Assembly (NCBI GenBank): GCA_032229625.1
Contig: JAVTVZ010000147.1
Span: 1 to 44,362, forward strand
Length of the DNA: 44,362 bases
Direction: 5' to 3'
Source: Kineosphaera sp032229625
GTDB lineage: Bacteria; Actinomycetota; Actinomycetes; Actinomycetales; Dermatophilaceae
The position numbers and the translations under genes were made by a program. Within the stretch, counting starts at the first letter, position 1. Every line of letters begins with the position of its first letter. The notes under the pieces are model-generated. The model was not told where the DNA came from. It did not search any database and saw nothing but the letters and a program-made list of their open reading frames with translations. This document shows, piece after piece, positions 18,614 through 26,282 of this stretch.

Positions 18614-20203
18614 TCAGCCCGCGGACTTCGGGGCCACGGGCTCACACTCCTTGTCGGCCGCGGATCCCGGCGCGCGGGCCGGCACCTCGCCACGGGTGAG
18701 GTAGGCCTCGATGGCTCCGGTGACGCAGGGCGTGGCGGCGAACGCCGTCGCGTGCGTCGAGCCGTCCTTGCCGACGAGCAGACGCGACGAGGGGAACTTC
18801 TCGCGCACGCTCAACGCTGCGGCCAGCGGCGTCGCGGGGTCGTAGGTCTCGTTGAGGAGCAGGAACGGCTGCGTGAACTTCGAGCCGTCGACCGGTGTCA
18901 ACGGCACCGACGTCACCGGCCACGTGGCGCACGGGGCGTTCATCCACGTGTTGCTCCACGTCATCAGCTTGTTCTCCGGAGCCAGCCGCCGCGCGTCCGC
19001 GATCATCGTCTGCACGTCGGGCCAGGTCGACTCCGAGCACTGCACGCCGAGGTAGGCGGCGAGGTTGTTGTCCGAGGCCGAGCCCTCCTTGCCCTCGTCG
19101 AGGGCCTTGAGATCGCCCGTGGTGAAGACCATCTTGAGCAGCTGTGCCGTCATCGGCCAGTAGGTCACCCCGTAGGCCGCCTTGATCATCGTCCCGACGA
19201 GTTCGGAGGACCCCGGCCCGCTCGCCGGCGGCTTCGCCGCCAACTCGTCGATCTTCGCGAAGGTCTTCTTCTCGATCGCCGCGGCGTCCGTGCCGAGACC
19301 CAGGGTCGCGTCGTTCTTCGCCGCCCATTCGGTGAAGAGCCGGAATCCCTTGGCGACCGCGATGTCCTGGTCGACGTTCGACTGGTACCAGCCCTTGCTC
19401 GGGTCGGCGACGCTGTCGAGGACGACCTTGTCGACCCGGTCGGGGAACTGGGTCACGAAGACCTGGCCCAGGTAGGTGCCGTACGAGGTGCCCCAGTAGC
19501 TCACCTTCTGGGCGCCGAGCGCCTGGCGGATGGTGTCGAGATCTCGCGCGTGATCCAGCGTCGTCATGTGCGCCAGGACCTTGAAGCCTGTGGATTTCGC
19601 GCACGCCTTGGCGTAGCCGTCGACCCGCTCGATCCACTTCTGCGTCGCGGCGGCGTCGGCGGGCGCGAAGGGCGGTTGCGGCGTCGTGGAGTAGTCGGGG
19701 ATGCACGAGACATTGGGCTTGCTCGCGCCGACCCCGCGGATGTCGATGCCGATCCAGTCGAAGGCGTCGCCGAACGTGTTCGGCAGGTTGTCGGCGCTCG
19801 AGGGCACCCCGCGCCCGTTCTGCCCGGGGCCGCCAGGATTCGTCAGGAGGACGCCCTTGGATTCCTTCGTCTTGTGCGCTCGGCGGCTGATGGCGACAGT
19901 GATCTTCTCGCCGTCGGGCTTTGCGTAGTCGAGCGGGACAGAGACGTCGGCGCAGTCCAGGCCCTTCAGGTCCTCCTCGCTGCACGGCGTCCACGAGACG
20001 GGCGCCGGGGTGAAGGCGCTTGTCGTCGAGGGCGCGGCGGCCGGGGGCTTCTCGACGTCGACGGCCGTCGAACAGCCTGTGGCGGCCAGGGCTTCGAGCG
20101 GGACCATGGCCGCGAGCCGACGCGCGGCAAGAGAGACGTCACGACACGAGTTTCCCAGTCGTGTGGTGAGTCTGAGCGCTGCCTTATACGCAAGAGCGCG
20201 CAC
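18614..20203 (-). CDS. Secreted TAP-type alpha/beta-hydrolase (tripeptidyl aminopeptidase-like) lipoprotein
   Basis: About 480 residues after the processing site form an alpha/beta-hydrolase with a C-terminal TAP-like domain, as in Streptomyces SlpD/SlpE and tripeptidyl aminopeptidase. Visible motifs are oxyanion segment NPGGPGQNGRG, WIGIDIRGVGAS, nucleophile in YWGTSYGTYLG, Asp in NETYDPATP and His in DGSTHATAF. Six or more Cys suggest disulfides outside the cell. The export signal is a lipobox-like LAATGC preceded by RRLAAMVPLEA. The start is uncertain. ATG 20107 leaves only 11 residues before the Cys and no positive charge. GTG 20203 gives a full n-region but overlaps the terminator stem of the gene upstream. 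A TATAAG box (complement of 20183-20188) lies between them. An N-terminal frameshift or non-standard start is possible. Confidence 0.85.
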   Translation of the reverse strand: MRALAYKAALRLTTRLGNSCRDVSLAARRLAAMVPLEALAATGCSTAVDVEKPPAAAPSTTSAFTPAPVSWTPCSEEDLKGLDCADVSVPLDYAKPDGEKITVAISRRAHKTKESKGVLLTNPGGPGQNGRGVPSSADNLPNTFGDAFDWIGIDIRGVGASKPNVSCIPDYSTTPQPPFAPADAAATQKWIERVDGYAKACAKSTGFKVLAHMTTLDHARDLDTIRQALGAQKVSYWGTSYGTYLGQVFVTQFPDRVDKVVLDSVADPSKGWYQSNVDQDIAVAKGFRLFTEWAAKNDATLGLGTDAAAIEKKTFAKIDELAAKPPASGPGSSELVGTMIKAAYGVTYWPMTAQLLKMVFTTGDLKALDEGKEGSASDNNLAAYLGVQCSESTWPDVQTMIADARRLAPENKLMTWSNTWMNAPCATWPVTSVPLTPVDGSKFTQPFLLLNETYDPATPLAAALSVREKFPSSRLLVGKDGSTHATAFAATPCVTGAIEAYLTRGEVPARAPGSAADKECEPVAPKSAG

Positions 20204-20233
20204 CCGGCCGACAGGAGTCAGCCGGGTGCGCGC
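20196..20233 (-). terminator. Hairpin after the YihY/BrkB gene
   Basis: A perfect 13-bp stem GCGCGCACCCGGC / GCCGGGTGCGCGC has a 12-base loop, 36 bases past the stop of the minus-strand gene at 20269. It separates that gene from the TAP peptidase gene. Confidence 0.75.
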
Positions 20234-20268
20234 GTGCCGCGGGCTCGGGGGAGCGGCGTGGTCGGACC

Positions 20269-21624
20269 TCAGGGGCGCCGGGCGGTGACGCCGCGCTCGC
20301 TCCAATACTCCTGCTCGGCCGCGTCGATGCGGGGTCGCTGACCGAGGCGGGCGCGGGCCGCGACGGCGGCCCGCTCGCTCGTGCGGGCCCGCGACAGGGC
20401 GCGGCGCCGCCCCCACCAGCCGAGCTGCTCGGCCTCGATCGGTCGGCCGTCGGGCCGCACGTCGTAGTCGGGGTGCGGGCTGTCCTTGTAGCGCACGTCC
20501 CGGTCGATGCCGACCTGGCCGGTGACGTCCTGGTGCTCCCACCCGAGGGTGTGCTCGGCGGAGACGGTGACGAAGTTCGGCGTCTCCTTGAAGTGCACCT
20601 CCTCGTCCGAGCGCGGCACGTCCGGCGCCGGCGGGTTCGCGGTGAACGCGGCGACCAGCAGCAGCACCCGCGCGAGCAGGTTGACGAAGAGCAGCAGCGT
20701 CACCAGCGACGCCGACGCCGCGAGCAGCGGGTCGTCGCTGACCGAGGACACGATCCCCGTGCCGAGCGCGAGGACGAGTTGCACGGCGACACCGCCGACG
20801 GCCGACCCGAGTAGCAGGTCGGCGCGCAGCGGCCGCACCGCGGCGGTCACGCGGAAGAGGAAGGCGAACGTCGCGGCCGCCACCACCGCCGCGACCAGCA
20901 GACCCAGGATCCGCACGAGGAACGACACGACCGGGTTGTCGCCCAGCCCGATCCACCCCGCCACCGTGCCGCCCATCGTGCCGGCCGCCGTGCCCAGCAG
21001 CGCCGACCCGACGATGCCGACGGCCATGGCGAGGAAGCCGACGAGGTCGCGCAGCTTCTGCACCGCCAAGTTCTCCGTCGGCGCGACGATCCCGAACATG
21101 TCCTGCACGCTCTGGCGGATGTTCGTCATCATCCCGATCGCCGTCCACAGCAGCACCAGCGCCGCCACGATCGACGCGATGTTCAGGGCCGTGCTCAGCA
21201 CCAGCGTGTCCGGGTCGATCATGCCGCCGCCCGAGCCGTCCTTGAGGATCCCCGGCAGCGTCTGATTGACCGCCTCGATCACCGACTCCCGCAGCCCCGG
21301 ATCGCCGCCCAACGTGGCCATGAAGATCGTCCACGCGATCGTCAGCGCCGCCACGATCGAGAAGAGCGCGGAGTAGGCGATGCCGCCCGCCAGCAGCGCC
21401 CCGCGCGCCTTGCCGTATCGCTGCACCGCCCGCACCGGGCGCAGCGCCATGAGCCGGGCCACCAGCCCCGCGTCGTCGTCCTGCGGGTCGTCGTCCTGCG
21501 GGTCGTCGTCCTGGAGGTCTGCGCCGCGCGCGTCGTCCGCCTCCGGCTGCCTCGGGGTGATCTGGGTGATCTGCTCGTCCTCGACGCGGTCGTCGTCCCG
21601 CGTCCGGTGTCCTGGTGTGGACAT
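20269..21624 (-). CDS. YihY/BrkB (virulence factor BrkB)-family membrane protein
   Basis: The product has 451 residues from ATG 21624, chosen because GGAG lies 6 bases upstream; a GTG 15 bases earlier is the alternative. An acidic disordered N-terminus includes three copies of QDDDP-like text encoded by a 15-base tandem repeat (21472-21516). Six transmembrane helices then span about 85-360, starting ALLAGGIAYSALFSIVAALTIAW and including the family's membrane-helix pattern. A hydrophilic C-terminal ~110 residues has no known domain. BrkB/YihY proteins are inner-membrane proteins of uncertain function, once mislabelled RNase BN. The variable DDDPQ repeat may differ between strains. Confidence 0.88.
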   Translation of the reverse strand: MSTPGHRTRDDDRVEDEQITQITPRQPEADDARGADLQDDDPQDDDPQDDDAGLVARLMALRPVRAVQRYGKARGALLAGGIAYSALFSIVAALTIAWTIFMATLGGDPGLRESVIEAVNQTLPGILKDGSGGGMIDPDTLVLSTALNIASIVAALVLLWTAIGMMTNIRQSVQDMFGIVAPTENLAVQKLRDLVGFLAMAVGIVGSALLGTAAGTMGGTVAGWIGLGDNPVVSFLVRILGLLVAAVVAAATFAFLFRVTAAVRPLRADLLLGSAVGGVAVQLVLALGTGIVSSVSDDPLLAASASLVTLLLFVNLLARVLLLVAAFTANPPAPDVPRSDEEVHFKETPNFVTVSAEHTLGWEHQDVTGQVGIDRDVRYKDSPHPDYDVRPDGRPIEAEQLGWWGRRRALSRARTSERAAVAARARLGQRPRIDAAEQEYWSERGVTARRP

Positions 21625-21673
21625 GTCGTCTCCGCTCACTTCGTGTCACTCCGGCGTCGTCGGGGACGACTCT

Positions 21674-21710
21674 GGCGTGTCCGGGCCCCACACGCGAATC
21701 CGGACACGCC
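21674..21710. terminator. Inverted repeat upstream of the YihY/BrkB gene
   Basis: An 11-bp perfect stem GGCGTGTCCGG / CCGGACACGCC has a 15-base loop, 50 bases upstream of the minus-strand start. It may be an operator of that gene or a second terminator of the small ORF at 21757. Confidence 0.4.
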
Positions 21711-21712
21711 GA

Positions 21713-21743
21713 CGCCCGGCCGTCGGCGGACGACGGCCGGGCG
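21713..21743 (-). terminator. Hairpin after the small Excalibur-like ORF
   Basis: A perfect 13-bp stem CGCCCGGCCGTCG / CGACGGCCGGGCG has a 5-base loop, 13 bases past the stop of the ORF at 21757-21891 on the minus strand. Confidence 0.6.
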
Positions 21744-21756
21744 CAGGACAGCGACG

Positions 21757-21891
21757 TCAGCGCTTCTCGGAGGCGATCCCGTCGCGGTCGGCGTCACGAT
21801 GCTTGGCATTGGCGGTGTAGACGGCCCTGTCGACTGTGAAGAGGGCAATTCTGGCGTCGCCTTGGGGCCGGCCCGACCCGCTCTGGCGCAC
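21757..21891 (-). pseudogene. Remnant or mini-version of an Excalibur calcium-binding domain protein
   Basis: A 44-codon frame starts at GTG 21891 and ends with TGA at 21757. Its last 25 residues, DRAVYTANAKHRDADRDGIASE, resemble the C-terminal half of the Excalibur domain, whose typical end is LDxDxDGxACE. The usual Cys is Ser here and the N-terminal half with its signal peptide is missing. The stop is followed by a clean hairpin, so it is probably the surviving 3' end of a secreted Excalibur protein. A functional micro-protein cannot be excluded. The rest of the 449-base gap between 21625 and 22073 holds hairpins only. Confidence 0.4.
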
Positions 21892-22000
21892 GCCACCTGT
21901 CGCTCACCGGATCGGCCGCCGCAGGAGGCTCCTGAGGGTCACCGTGAGGCGTCCGACCCTGGGTCCCAGGGATGCTCGGGGGCGACGGGTAGGCCGATGC

Positions 22001-22031
22001 GCCGCGGCGCCGATGCCTTCGGCGCCGCGGC
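22001..22031 (-). terminator. Hairpin after the rhodanese gene
   Basis: A perfect 13-bp stem GCCGCGGCGCCGA / TCGGCGCCGCGGC has a 5-base loop, 42 bases past the rhodanese stop on the minus strand. Confidence 0.65.
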
Positions 22032-22073
22032 ACCGATGCCTGCGCGGCGCAGCGGTCGAGCCGGCGGTTGGGG

Positions 22074-22490
22074 TCAGCGCGAGGAGATCTCCTCGACGGG
22101 CAGGCCCGCGGCCTTCCAGGCGCTGAAGCCGCCCGCCATGTGCACCACGTCGTCCCGGCCCATGTCGGCGAGCGCGGCGGCCGCCAGCGCCGAGCGCCAC
22201 GCACTGCCGCAATACAGCACGAGCGTGCGGCCGTCGTCGAGCGCCGGCTTGTAATAGGGGCTCTGCGGGTCGATCCAGAATTCGAGCATCCCGCGCGGCG
22301 CCGCGAAGGCCCCCGGCACCGATCCCTCCCGCTGCCGCTCCCGGGGCTCCCGGATGTCGACGACGAGGTGCCCGGCGTCGTCGAGCAGCTCCGCGACCCG
22401 CGCGACCGGCAGCTCCTCGATCCGAGCGCGGGCCTGCTCGACGAGGGCCCTCGCGGGGGTGGGCAACGGCGTGCCGGGGGTGCGAGCCAT
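22074..22490 (-). CDS. Rhodanese-like sulfurtransferase domain protein
   Basis: This is a 138-residue single-domain rhodanese. It has the N-terminal LLDDAGHLVVDIREPRERQREGSVPGA, the active-site loop LYCGSAWRS with Cys94 as the persulfide-carrying residue, and the closing MAGGFSAWKAAGLPVE. The active loop CGSAWRS is one residue longer than GlpE-type CxxxxR by its W-R-S ending, but it keeps Cys and Arg. A ~45-residue helical extension precedes the domain (ARALVEQARARIEEL). The substrate is unknown; thiosulfate or another sulfane donor is usual. It is divergent from the M50 gene across an intergenic palindrome at 22560. Confidence 0.88.
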   Translation of the reverse strand: MARTPGTPLPTPARALVEQARARIEELPVARVAELLDDAGHLVVDIREPRERQREGSVPGAFAAPRGMLEFWIDPQSPYYKPALDDGRTLVLYCGSAWRSALAAAALADMGRDDVVHMAGGFSAWKAAGLPVEEISSR

Positions 22491-22559
22491 GTCGGCCAGT
22501 GAAGCCGCGCGGCCCGCGCGCGTCAATGCCCCTCGTCAATGCCCTCGACCGATCACATC

Positions 22560-22575
22560 ACACACTGTTGTGTGC
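22560..22575. promoter_or_regulatory. Recurring 16-bp palindrome, copy 1
   Basis: ACACACTGTTGTGTGC lies between the divergent rhodanese and M50 genes. It matches copies at 26241 (reverse orientation) and 41363 with one mismatch or none outside the centre. Outer bases GATC add further symmetry. It is a candidate operator of an unidentified regulator. Confidence 0.5.
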
Positions 22576-22649
22576 GATCGGGTCTGCGGCGGCCGTGACG
22601 TCAGCGCACGCTCCGGTCGGACACAGGCTGTGCTGCTATCTGTCGGCAC

Positions 22650-23387
22650 GTGCCCTCCGAACCCGTGACCGCGGACCGCCTCACCGACGCCGCCGCCGAC
22701 CTCTGGCAGCGTGCGACGTCGACCCAACCCCCGCTGACCTGGCAGGGGGCCCTGCTCCTGTCGGGCGTCGCGGTCGCCGTCGCGTGGAGCCCCGCGGGAT
22801 ACCGGCTCGTGCGGCACCTCGTCACCCTCGTCCACGAAGCCGGGCACGCACTCGTGGCCGCCGCCGTCGGGCGGCGCCTCTCGGGCATCCGGCTCCACTC
22901 GGACACCTCCGGGGTCACTCTGTCGCGGGGGCGGGCACGCGGCCCGGGCATGGTCGCCACGCTCCTGGCCGGCTACCCGGCGCCCGCGCTCGTCGGGCTC
23001 GGCGGCGCCCTGCTCCTCGGCCGGGGCCACGCCGCCGGCGTCCTGTGGGCCCTGGTGCTGACGTGCGCCGCGATGCTCCTGCTCATCCGCAACCTTTACG
23101 GGCTGTGGGTGGTCGTCGTCACCGGCGTCGCCGTCGCGGTGTTGAGCTGGCTCGCCCCGACCCAGGTGCTCGTCGGCACCGCCTACCTCGTCGTCTGGAC
23201 GCTGCTGCTCGCCGCGCCCCGCAGCGTCGTCGACCTGCAGCGCGCCCGCCGCCGACGCCGCGACGGCGGCAGCGACGCCGACCAACTCGCCCGGCTCACA
23301 GGCCTGCCCGCCCCCGTCTGGGTCGTCGTCTTCTGGACGGCCTGCGTCGGCGCCCTGGGCCTCGGCGCGCTCGCCATGCTGCGCTGA
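22650..23387 (+). CDS. M50-type membrane zinc metallopeptidase-like protein
   Basis: The 245-residue polytopic membrane protein carries HEAGH (His62, Glu63, His66) in its second helix, the zinc motif of site-2-type peptidases. Helices lie at about 32-48, 55-75, 100-125, 130-150, 150-165, 170-195 and 222-243. No clear third zinc ligand of the NPDG type is visible, and there is no PDZ domain. Proteins of this compact actinobacterial type are annotated as M50 family but their substrates are unknown. It is followed 28 bases later by the DUF1345 gene on the same strand. The start is GTG at 22650, without a strong ribosome-binding site. Confidence 0.8.
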   Translation: MPSEPVTADRLTDAAADLWQRATSTQPPLTWQGALLLSGVAVAVAWSPAGYRLVRHLVTLVHEAGHALVAAAVGRRLSGIRLHSDTSGVTLSRGRARGPGMVATLLAGYPAPALVGLGGALLLGRGHAAGVLWALVLTCAAMLLLIRNLYGLWVVVVTGVAVAVLSWLAPTQVLVGTAYLVVWTLLLAAPRSVVDLQRARRRRRDGGSDADQLARLTGLPAPVWVVVFWTACVGALGLGALAMLR

Positions 23388-23403
23388 GCGGACGCGGGCG
23401 ACC

Positions 23404-23409
23404 TACCGT
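23404..23409 (+). promoter_or_regulatory. Putative -10 box TACCGT for the DUF1345 gene
   Basis: TACCGT ends 6 bases before the GTG at 23416, the same box and nearly the same spacing as before the LarC-like gene at 1447. Confidence 0.45.
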
Positions 23410-23415
23410 GGCGGC

Positions 23416-24138
23416 GTGGAGACGACACCCGACACGAGCCGCCCCACCCGCGCCCTGTGGTGGCTGCCGGAATCACGCCGTGCCTACGGCGCCGTGGCCG
23501 CCGCCGCGGTGCTGACCCTGCCGCTGCTGTGGTGGAGCACCCTGCGCACCGGACACACGACGATGCTCGGCTACTTCGTCGTGCTGCTCGCGACCTACCT
23601 CTCGCTCTACGTGGTCCTCACGCTCGTGGTCTTCGCCCGGGTCAGCCCCCAGGAGTGCCGGGCCTGGGCGCGGGCGACGCAGCCGGGCACGCGACTCGAG
23701 CGCTTCGTGCTCGGCACGCAACCGGGGGCGGGGATGGCCACGGGACTCTCCGCGTTCGCGCTGTTCACGGTGGTCGTCGGGCAATCCGCGCGCTTCTGGT
23801 GGCAGATGGGGATGTCGGCGGTGGCCGGGGCCCTCATCGTCATCACGCTGCTCGTCGCGTCGTGGCTGTCGGTCGTGCTCACCTACACCGTCGAATACCT
23901 GTGCCGCGACCAGCGCGAGCCCGGCGTCCAGCTCGCGTTCCCCTCCGGCGGTGACGCGCCGCCCGAGCAGCGGTGGGTCGACTACCTCTACTTCTCGTTC
24001 GCGATCTCGACCACCTTCGGCACCACCGACGTCGACGTGCAGGTCTCCACCATGCGCCGCACCGTCATGGGCCACGGCATCATCGCGTTCGTCTTCAACA
24101 CGGTGATCCTCGCCGTCGCGATCGGCGCCATCGCCTGA
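23416..24138 (+). CDS. DUF1345-family integral membrane protein
   Basis: The 240-residue product has about six transmembrane helices (28-44, 51-75, 103-122, 130-158, and a C-terminal pair). The signature DYLYFSFAISTTFGTTDVDV followed by MRRTVMGHGIIAFVFNTVILA marks DUF1345, a predicted membrane family of unknown function with a pore-like FGTTD segment reminiscent of ion-channel filters. That resemblance is only in the sequence pattern. The GTG start is supported by the TACCGT box. Confidence 0.85.
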   Translation: METTPDTSRPTRALWWLPESRRAYGAVAAAAVLTLPLLWWSTLRTGHTTMLGYFVVLLATYLSLYVVLTLVVFARVSPQECRAWARATQPGTRLERFVLGTQPGAGMATGLSAFALFTVVVGQSARFWWQMGMSAVAGALIVITLLVASWLSVVLTYTVEYLCRDQREPGVQLAFPSGGDAPPEQRWVDYLYFSFAISTTFGTTDVDVQVSTMRRTVMGHGIIAFVFNTVILAVAIGAIA

Positions 24139-24194
24139 CCCGAGCGGCGGCCCGGGCGCTATGTCCGGCGCCACCCTGCCCGCGACGCGCCCGG

Positions 24195-24584
24195 TCAGGC
24201 GTCGAAGGCGGTGCGGTGCCGGGGCTCGTAGAGCATGAGGTCGTCGGCGCCGGGGACGGCGAGCATCGCGACGAGGCCGAAGCCGCGGTCGTCGGGGCCG
24301 CTGGTGAAGGTCGCTCCGCGGCCGGCCAATTCGGCCATCGTGGCGGCGTGGTCGTCGCACATGAGGGCGATCTCGTGGTGGCGCGGCGCCGTCCAGCCGT
24401 CGCCGCCCGTGGGGTGGACGCCGAGCTCGCTGGGGCCGGTGGCGAAGATCAGCCAGTCCTGCGGGTCGGGCGTGGCCGGGTCGTCGCCGGAGCCGACCGA
24501 GCGCCACCGCAGCACGTCGGAGAGGAACGCGCGGGTCGCGGCGGCGTCGTCGGAGTAGATGAGGGTGTGCACGGCGGTGATCAT
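24195..24584 (-). CDS. VOC-superfamily protein (glyoxalase-like)
   Basis: The product is a 129-residue single VOC domain. It begins ITAVHTLIYSDDAAATRAFLSDVL with a metal-site-like His at residue 6, has HHEIALMCDD in the middle, and ends PGADDLMLYEPRH, giving His, His and Glu in the places used by metal-dependent VOC enzymes. The substrate is unknown. It is convergent with the DUF1345 gene. The ATG at 24584 is supported by TAGGTT on the minus strand 6 bases upstream, so the transcript is probably leaderless. Confidence 0.85.
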   Translation of the reverse strand: MITAVHTLIYSDDAAATRAFLSDVLRWRSVGSGDDPATPDPQDWLIFATGPSELGVHPTGGDGWTAPRHHEIALMCDDHAATMAELAGRGATFTSGPDDRGFGLVAMLAVPGADDLMLYEPRHRTAFDA

Positions 24585-24590
24585 GCGGCC

Positions 24591-24596
24591 AACCTA
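24591..24596 (-). promoter_or_regulatory. Putative -10 box TAGGTT for the VOC gene
   Basis: On the minus strand TAGGTT is followed by 6 bases (GGCCGC) and then the ATG at 24584, in the leaderless arrangement. Confidence 0.45.
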
Positions 24597-24686
24597 GGCC
24601 GACAGCGCCCGCTCGAGCCGCCGCGGCTGCCGGCGTCGATCGCTGCATCATGGCGGGATGCACGCACACGTGATCTGGGACCGTCC

Positions 24687-25490
24687 ATGAGCGCCGACGA
24701 CGAGCGGCCGGACGCCCCGGCCGTGCCACAGCGCGACAGCGAGGAGACGGTCGAGGTCGGCGGCGTGGAGCAGCGCCTCGAGGAGGAGCTGCACGAGGAG
24801 TTCGAGGAGACCGTCGCCGAGGGGGAGGAGCGGCTCCACCGCACGAGGCGCGCGCTCGTCGTGACGGGGCTCTTCGGCGGGATCGACGTCGGGCTGGGGA
24901 TCATGGCGATGCTCGCGCTGCGACTCGCGCATTCGGAGCTCTTCACCGAGGACTTCATGCTGCCCGTCAACGCCGTCCTCGCTGGTCACGGCACGCTGGC
25001 GCAGCTGGTGCGGCTCTGGGCCGTGACGCTGGTGACCAACCTGCTCGGCGGGTGGCTCTTCATGTGGCTCGTCGTCTACGCCTTCCCGCAGTATGTCGAC
25101 GACCTCACGCAGACGGCCCTGAAATACGTCACCGCGGGCTTCACCGTCGAGACCGTGTGCCTGGCGCTCCTGGCCGGCAGCACGATCACCCTCATGACGC
25201 GCATGAGCCAGAGCGCGAGCTCGGACGTCATGATGGCGATCATCTCCTGCATCGGCGGCCTGCTCGTCGTCGGTCTGCAGATGCACCACGGCGCGCTGAG
25301 CTCGATCCTCGTCTTCGGCGCGATGCAGGCGGGGGCGCCGATCAGCGTCGGGGCGTGGTTCGGCTGGTTCTGGTGGGTGACGCTGCTCAACATGGTCGGC
25401 GGGACGCTCCTGATGACCGCGCCGCGGATCGTGCGCACCTGGGAGCTCGTGCGTGACGAGCGGGCGCGGCAGGGGGCTCGGCCCGCCTGA
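24687..25490 (+). CDS. Formate/nitrite transporter (FNT) family channel
   Basis: The 267-residue product has a charged, coiled-coil-prone N-terminal 70 residues (about 30-65, EQRLEEELHEEFEETVAEGEE region), then six transmembrane helices. FNT marks are GGIDVGLGI in helix 1, the half-helix TNLLGGWLF, and QMHHGALSSI around the central His of helix 5. FNT pentamers conduct formate, nitrite, hydrosulfide or lactate as neutral acids; the substrate is not evident. The ATG at 24687 was chosen over a far upstream frame lying in non-coding sequence. No formate or nitrite metabolism genes are adjacent. Confidence 0.85.
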   Translation: MSADDERPDAPAVPQRDSEETVEVGGVEQRLEEELHEEFEETVAEGEERLHRTRRALVVTGLFGGIDVGLGIMAMLALRLAHSELFTEDFMLPVNAVLAGHGTLAQLVRLWAVTLVTNLLGGWLFMWLVVYAFPQYVDDLTQTALKYVTAGFTVETVCLALLAGSTITLMTRMSQSASSDVMMAIISCIGGLLVVGLQMHHGALSSILVFGAMQAGAPISVGAWFGWFWWVTLLNMVGGTLLMTAPRIVRTWELVRDERARQGARPA

Positions 25491-25516
25491 CCGGAGGACT
25501 CAGAACCCGAAAGGAC

Positions 25517-26188
25517 TCAGAGCCCGAAGCGGCCGCGCTGGGCGAGACGCTGGACGTGCCGCTCGTGATACATCGCCGGCAGGCAGGCGGCGGCGACGAC
25601 CCGGGCGGAGGCGTCGTCGTCGCCCATCGCTGCGGCGAAGGCGGTGAGCATGTCGACGTCGTGGTCCGGTCGGCCGAGCAGCTCGACGCCAGCCCCGGCG
25701 GGGATCGTGCCGGGCTCGACGACCCGCAGATAGATCCCGCAGCGACCGCGCTCGGCGAAGCGCTTCGTCCACCGCGGCACACCCAGGTGCGCGGCGAACG
25801 TCCGGCAGGGCGTGCGGGGGATCGACACCTCCAGGAGCGCGGTGCCGACGCGCAGGCGCTGGTTGAGCAGGAGCCGCTCGAGGTCGATGTCGAGCGTCGT
25901 GAGGTTCTCGCCGAAGGTCCCGGCGGTCAGCGGGCGGCGCAGCTCGCGCTCCCAGTGGTCGAGTTCCTCACGGGCGTAGGCGTAGACGGCCTTCTGGGCG
26001 CCGCCGTGGTGGTCCACGTCGCCGATGTGGTCGCCCGCGACGCCGGACCCGTCGCCGTACTCCGGCCCGGGGGCCGCGACGTCGATCGACGCTGCGGGGC
26101 GCTTGGTGATGCCGGTGAGCCGGTCGAAGCCGGCGGGATCGGGGCGGGGGTCGGCGACGTTCGTGGACAGCACGCGAGCCTGGGTCAC
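25517..26188 (-). CDS. MOSC-domain protein (YiiM-like)
   Basis: The product has 223 residues. The MOSC domain (about 40-165) contains QKAVYAYAREELDHWE, GTFGENLTT and the conserved Cys of IPRTPCRTFAAHL. A C-terminal helical extension follows (DVDMLTAFAAAMGDDDASARVV), typical of the YiiM/3-alpha type. YiiM-type proteins use a molybdenum-cofactor-related Cys to reduce N-hydroxylated compounds; that is family knowledge, not shown here. GTG 26188 was chosen because TAGACT on the minus strand ends 7 bases upstream. A short direct repeat (GGACTCAG twice, 25495-25521) spans its stop codon. Confidence 0.88.
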   Translation of the reverse strand: MTQARVLSTNVADPRPDPAGFDRLTGITKRPAASIDVAAPGPEYGDGSGVAGDHIGDVDHHGGAQKAVYAYAREELDHWERELRRPLTAGTFGENLTTLDIDLERLLLNQRLRVGTALLEVSIPRTPCRTFAAHLGVPRWTKRFAERGRCGIYLRVVEPGTIPAGAGVELLGRPDHDVDMLTAFAAAMGDDDASARVVAAACLPAMYHERHVQRLAQRGRFGL

Positions 26189-26195
26189 CCGCGCC

Positions 26196-26201
26196 AGTCT
26201 A
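26196..26201 (-). promoter_or_regulatory. Putative -10 box TAGACT for the MOSC gene
   Basis: TAGACT on the minus strand is followed by 7 bases and the GTG at 26188. The recurring palindrome at 26241 would lie at about -40 relative to this start. Confidence 0.5.
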
Positions 26202-26234
26202 GGTCGCGGGCGGTCTGCGGGCCGACGGGGCCGC

Positions 26235-26262
26235 CTGTCCGCACACAACAGTGTGCAGACAG
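26235..26262. promoter_or_regulatory. Recurring 16-bp palindrome, copy 2, within a larger inverted repeat
   Basis: GCACACAACAGTGTGC (26241-26256) is the reverse complement of GCACACTGTTGTGTGC. Flanking CTGTC and GACAG extend the symmetry to 28 bases. It lies 21 bases past the MFS stop and 50 bases upstream of the MOSC start, both on the minus strand, so it may be an operator, a terminator or both. Confidence 0.5.
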
Positions 26263-26282
26263 GGGGCGCCCGAAGCGGACGC

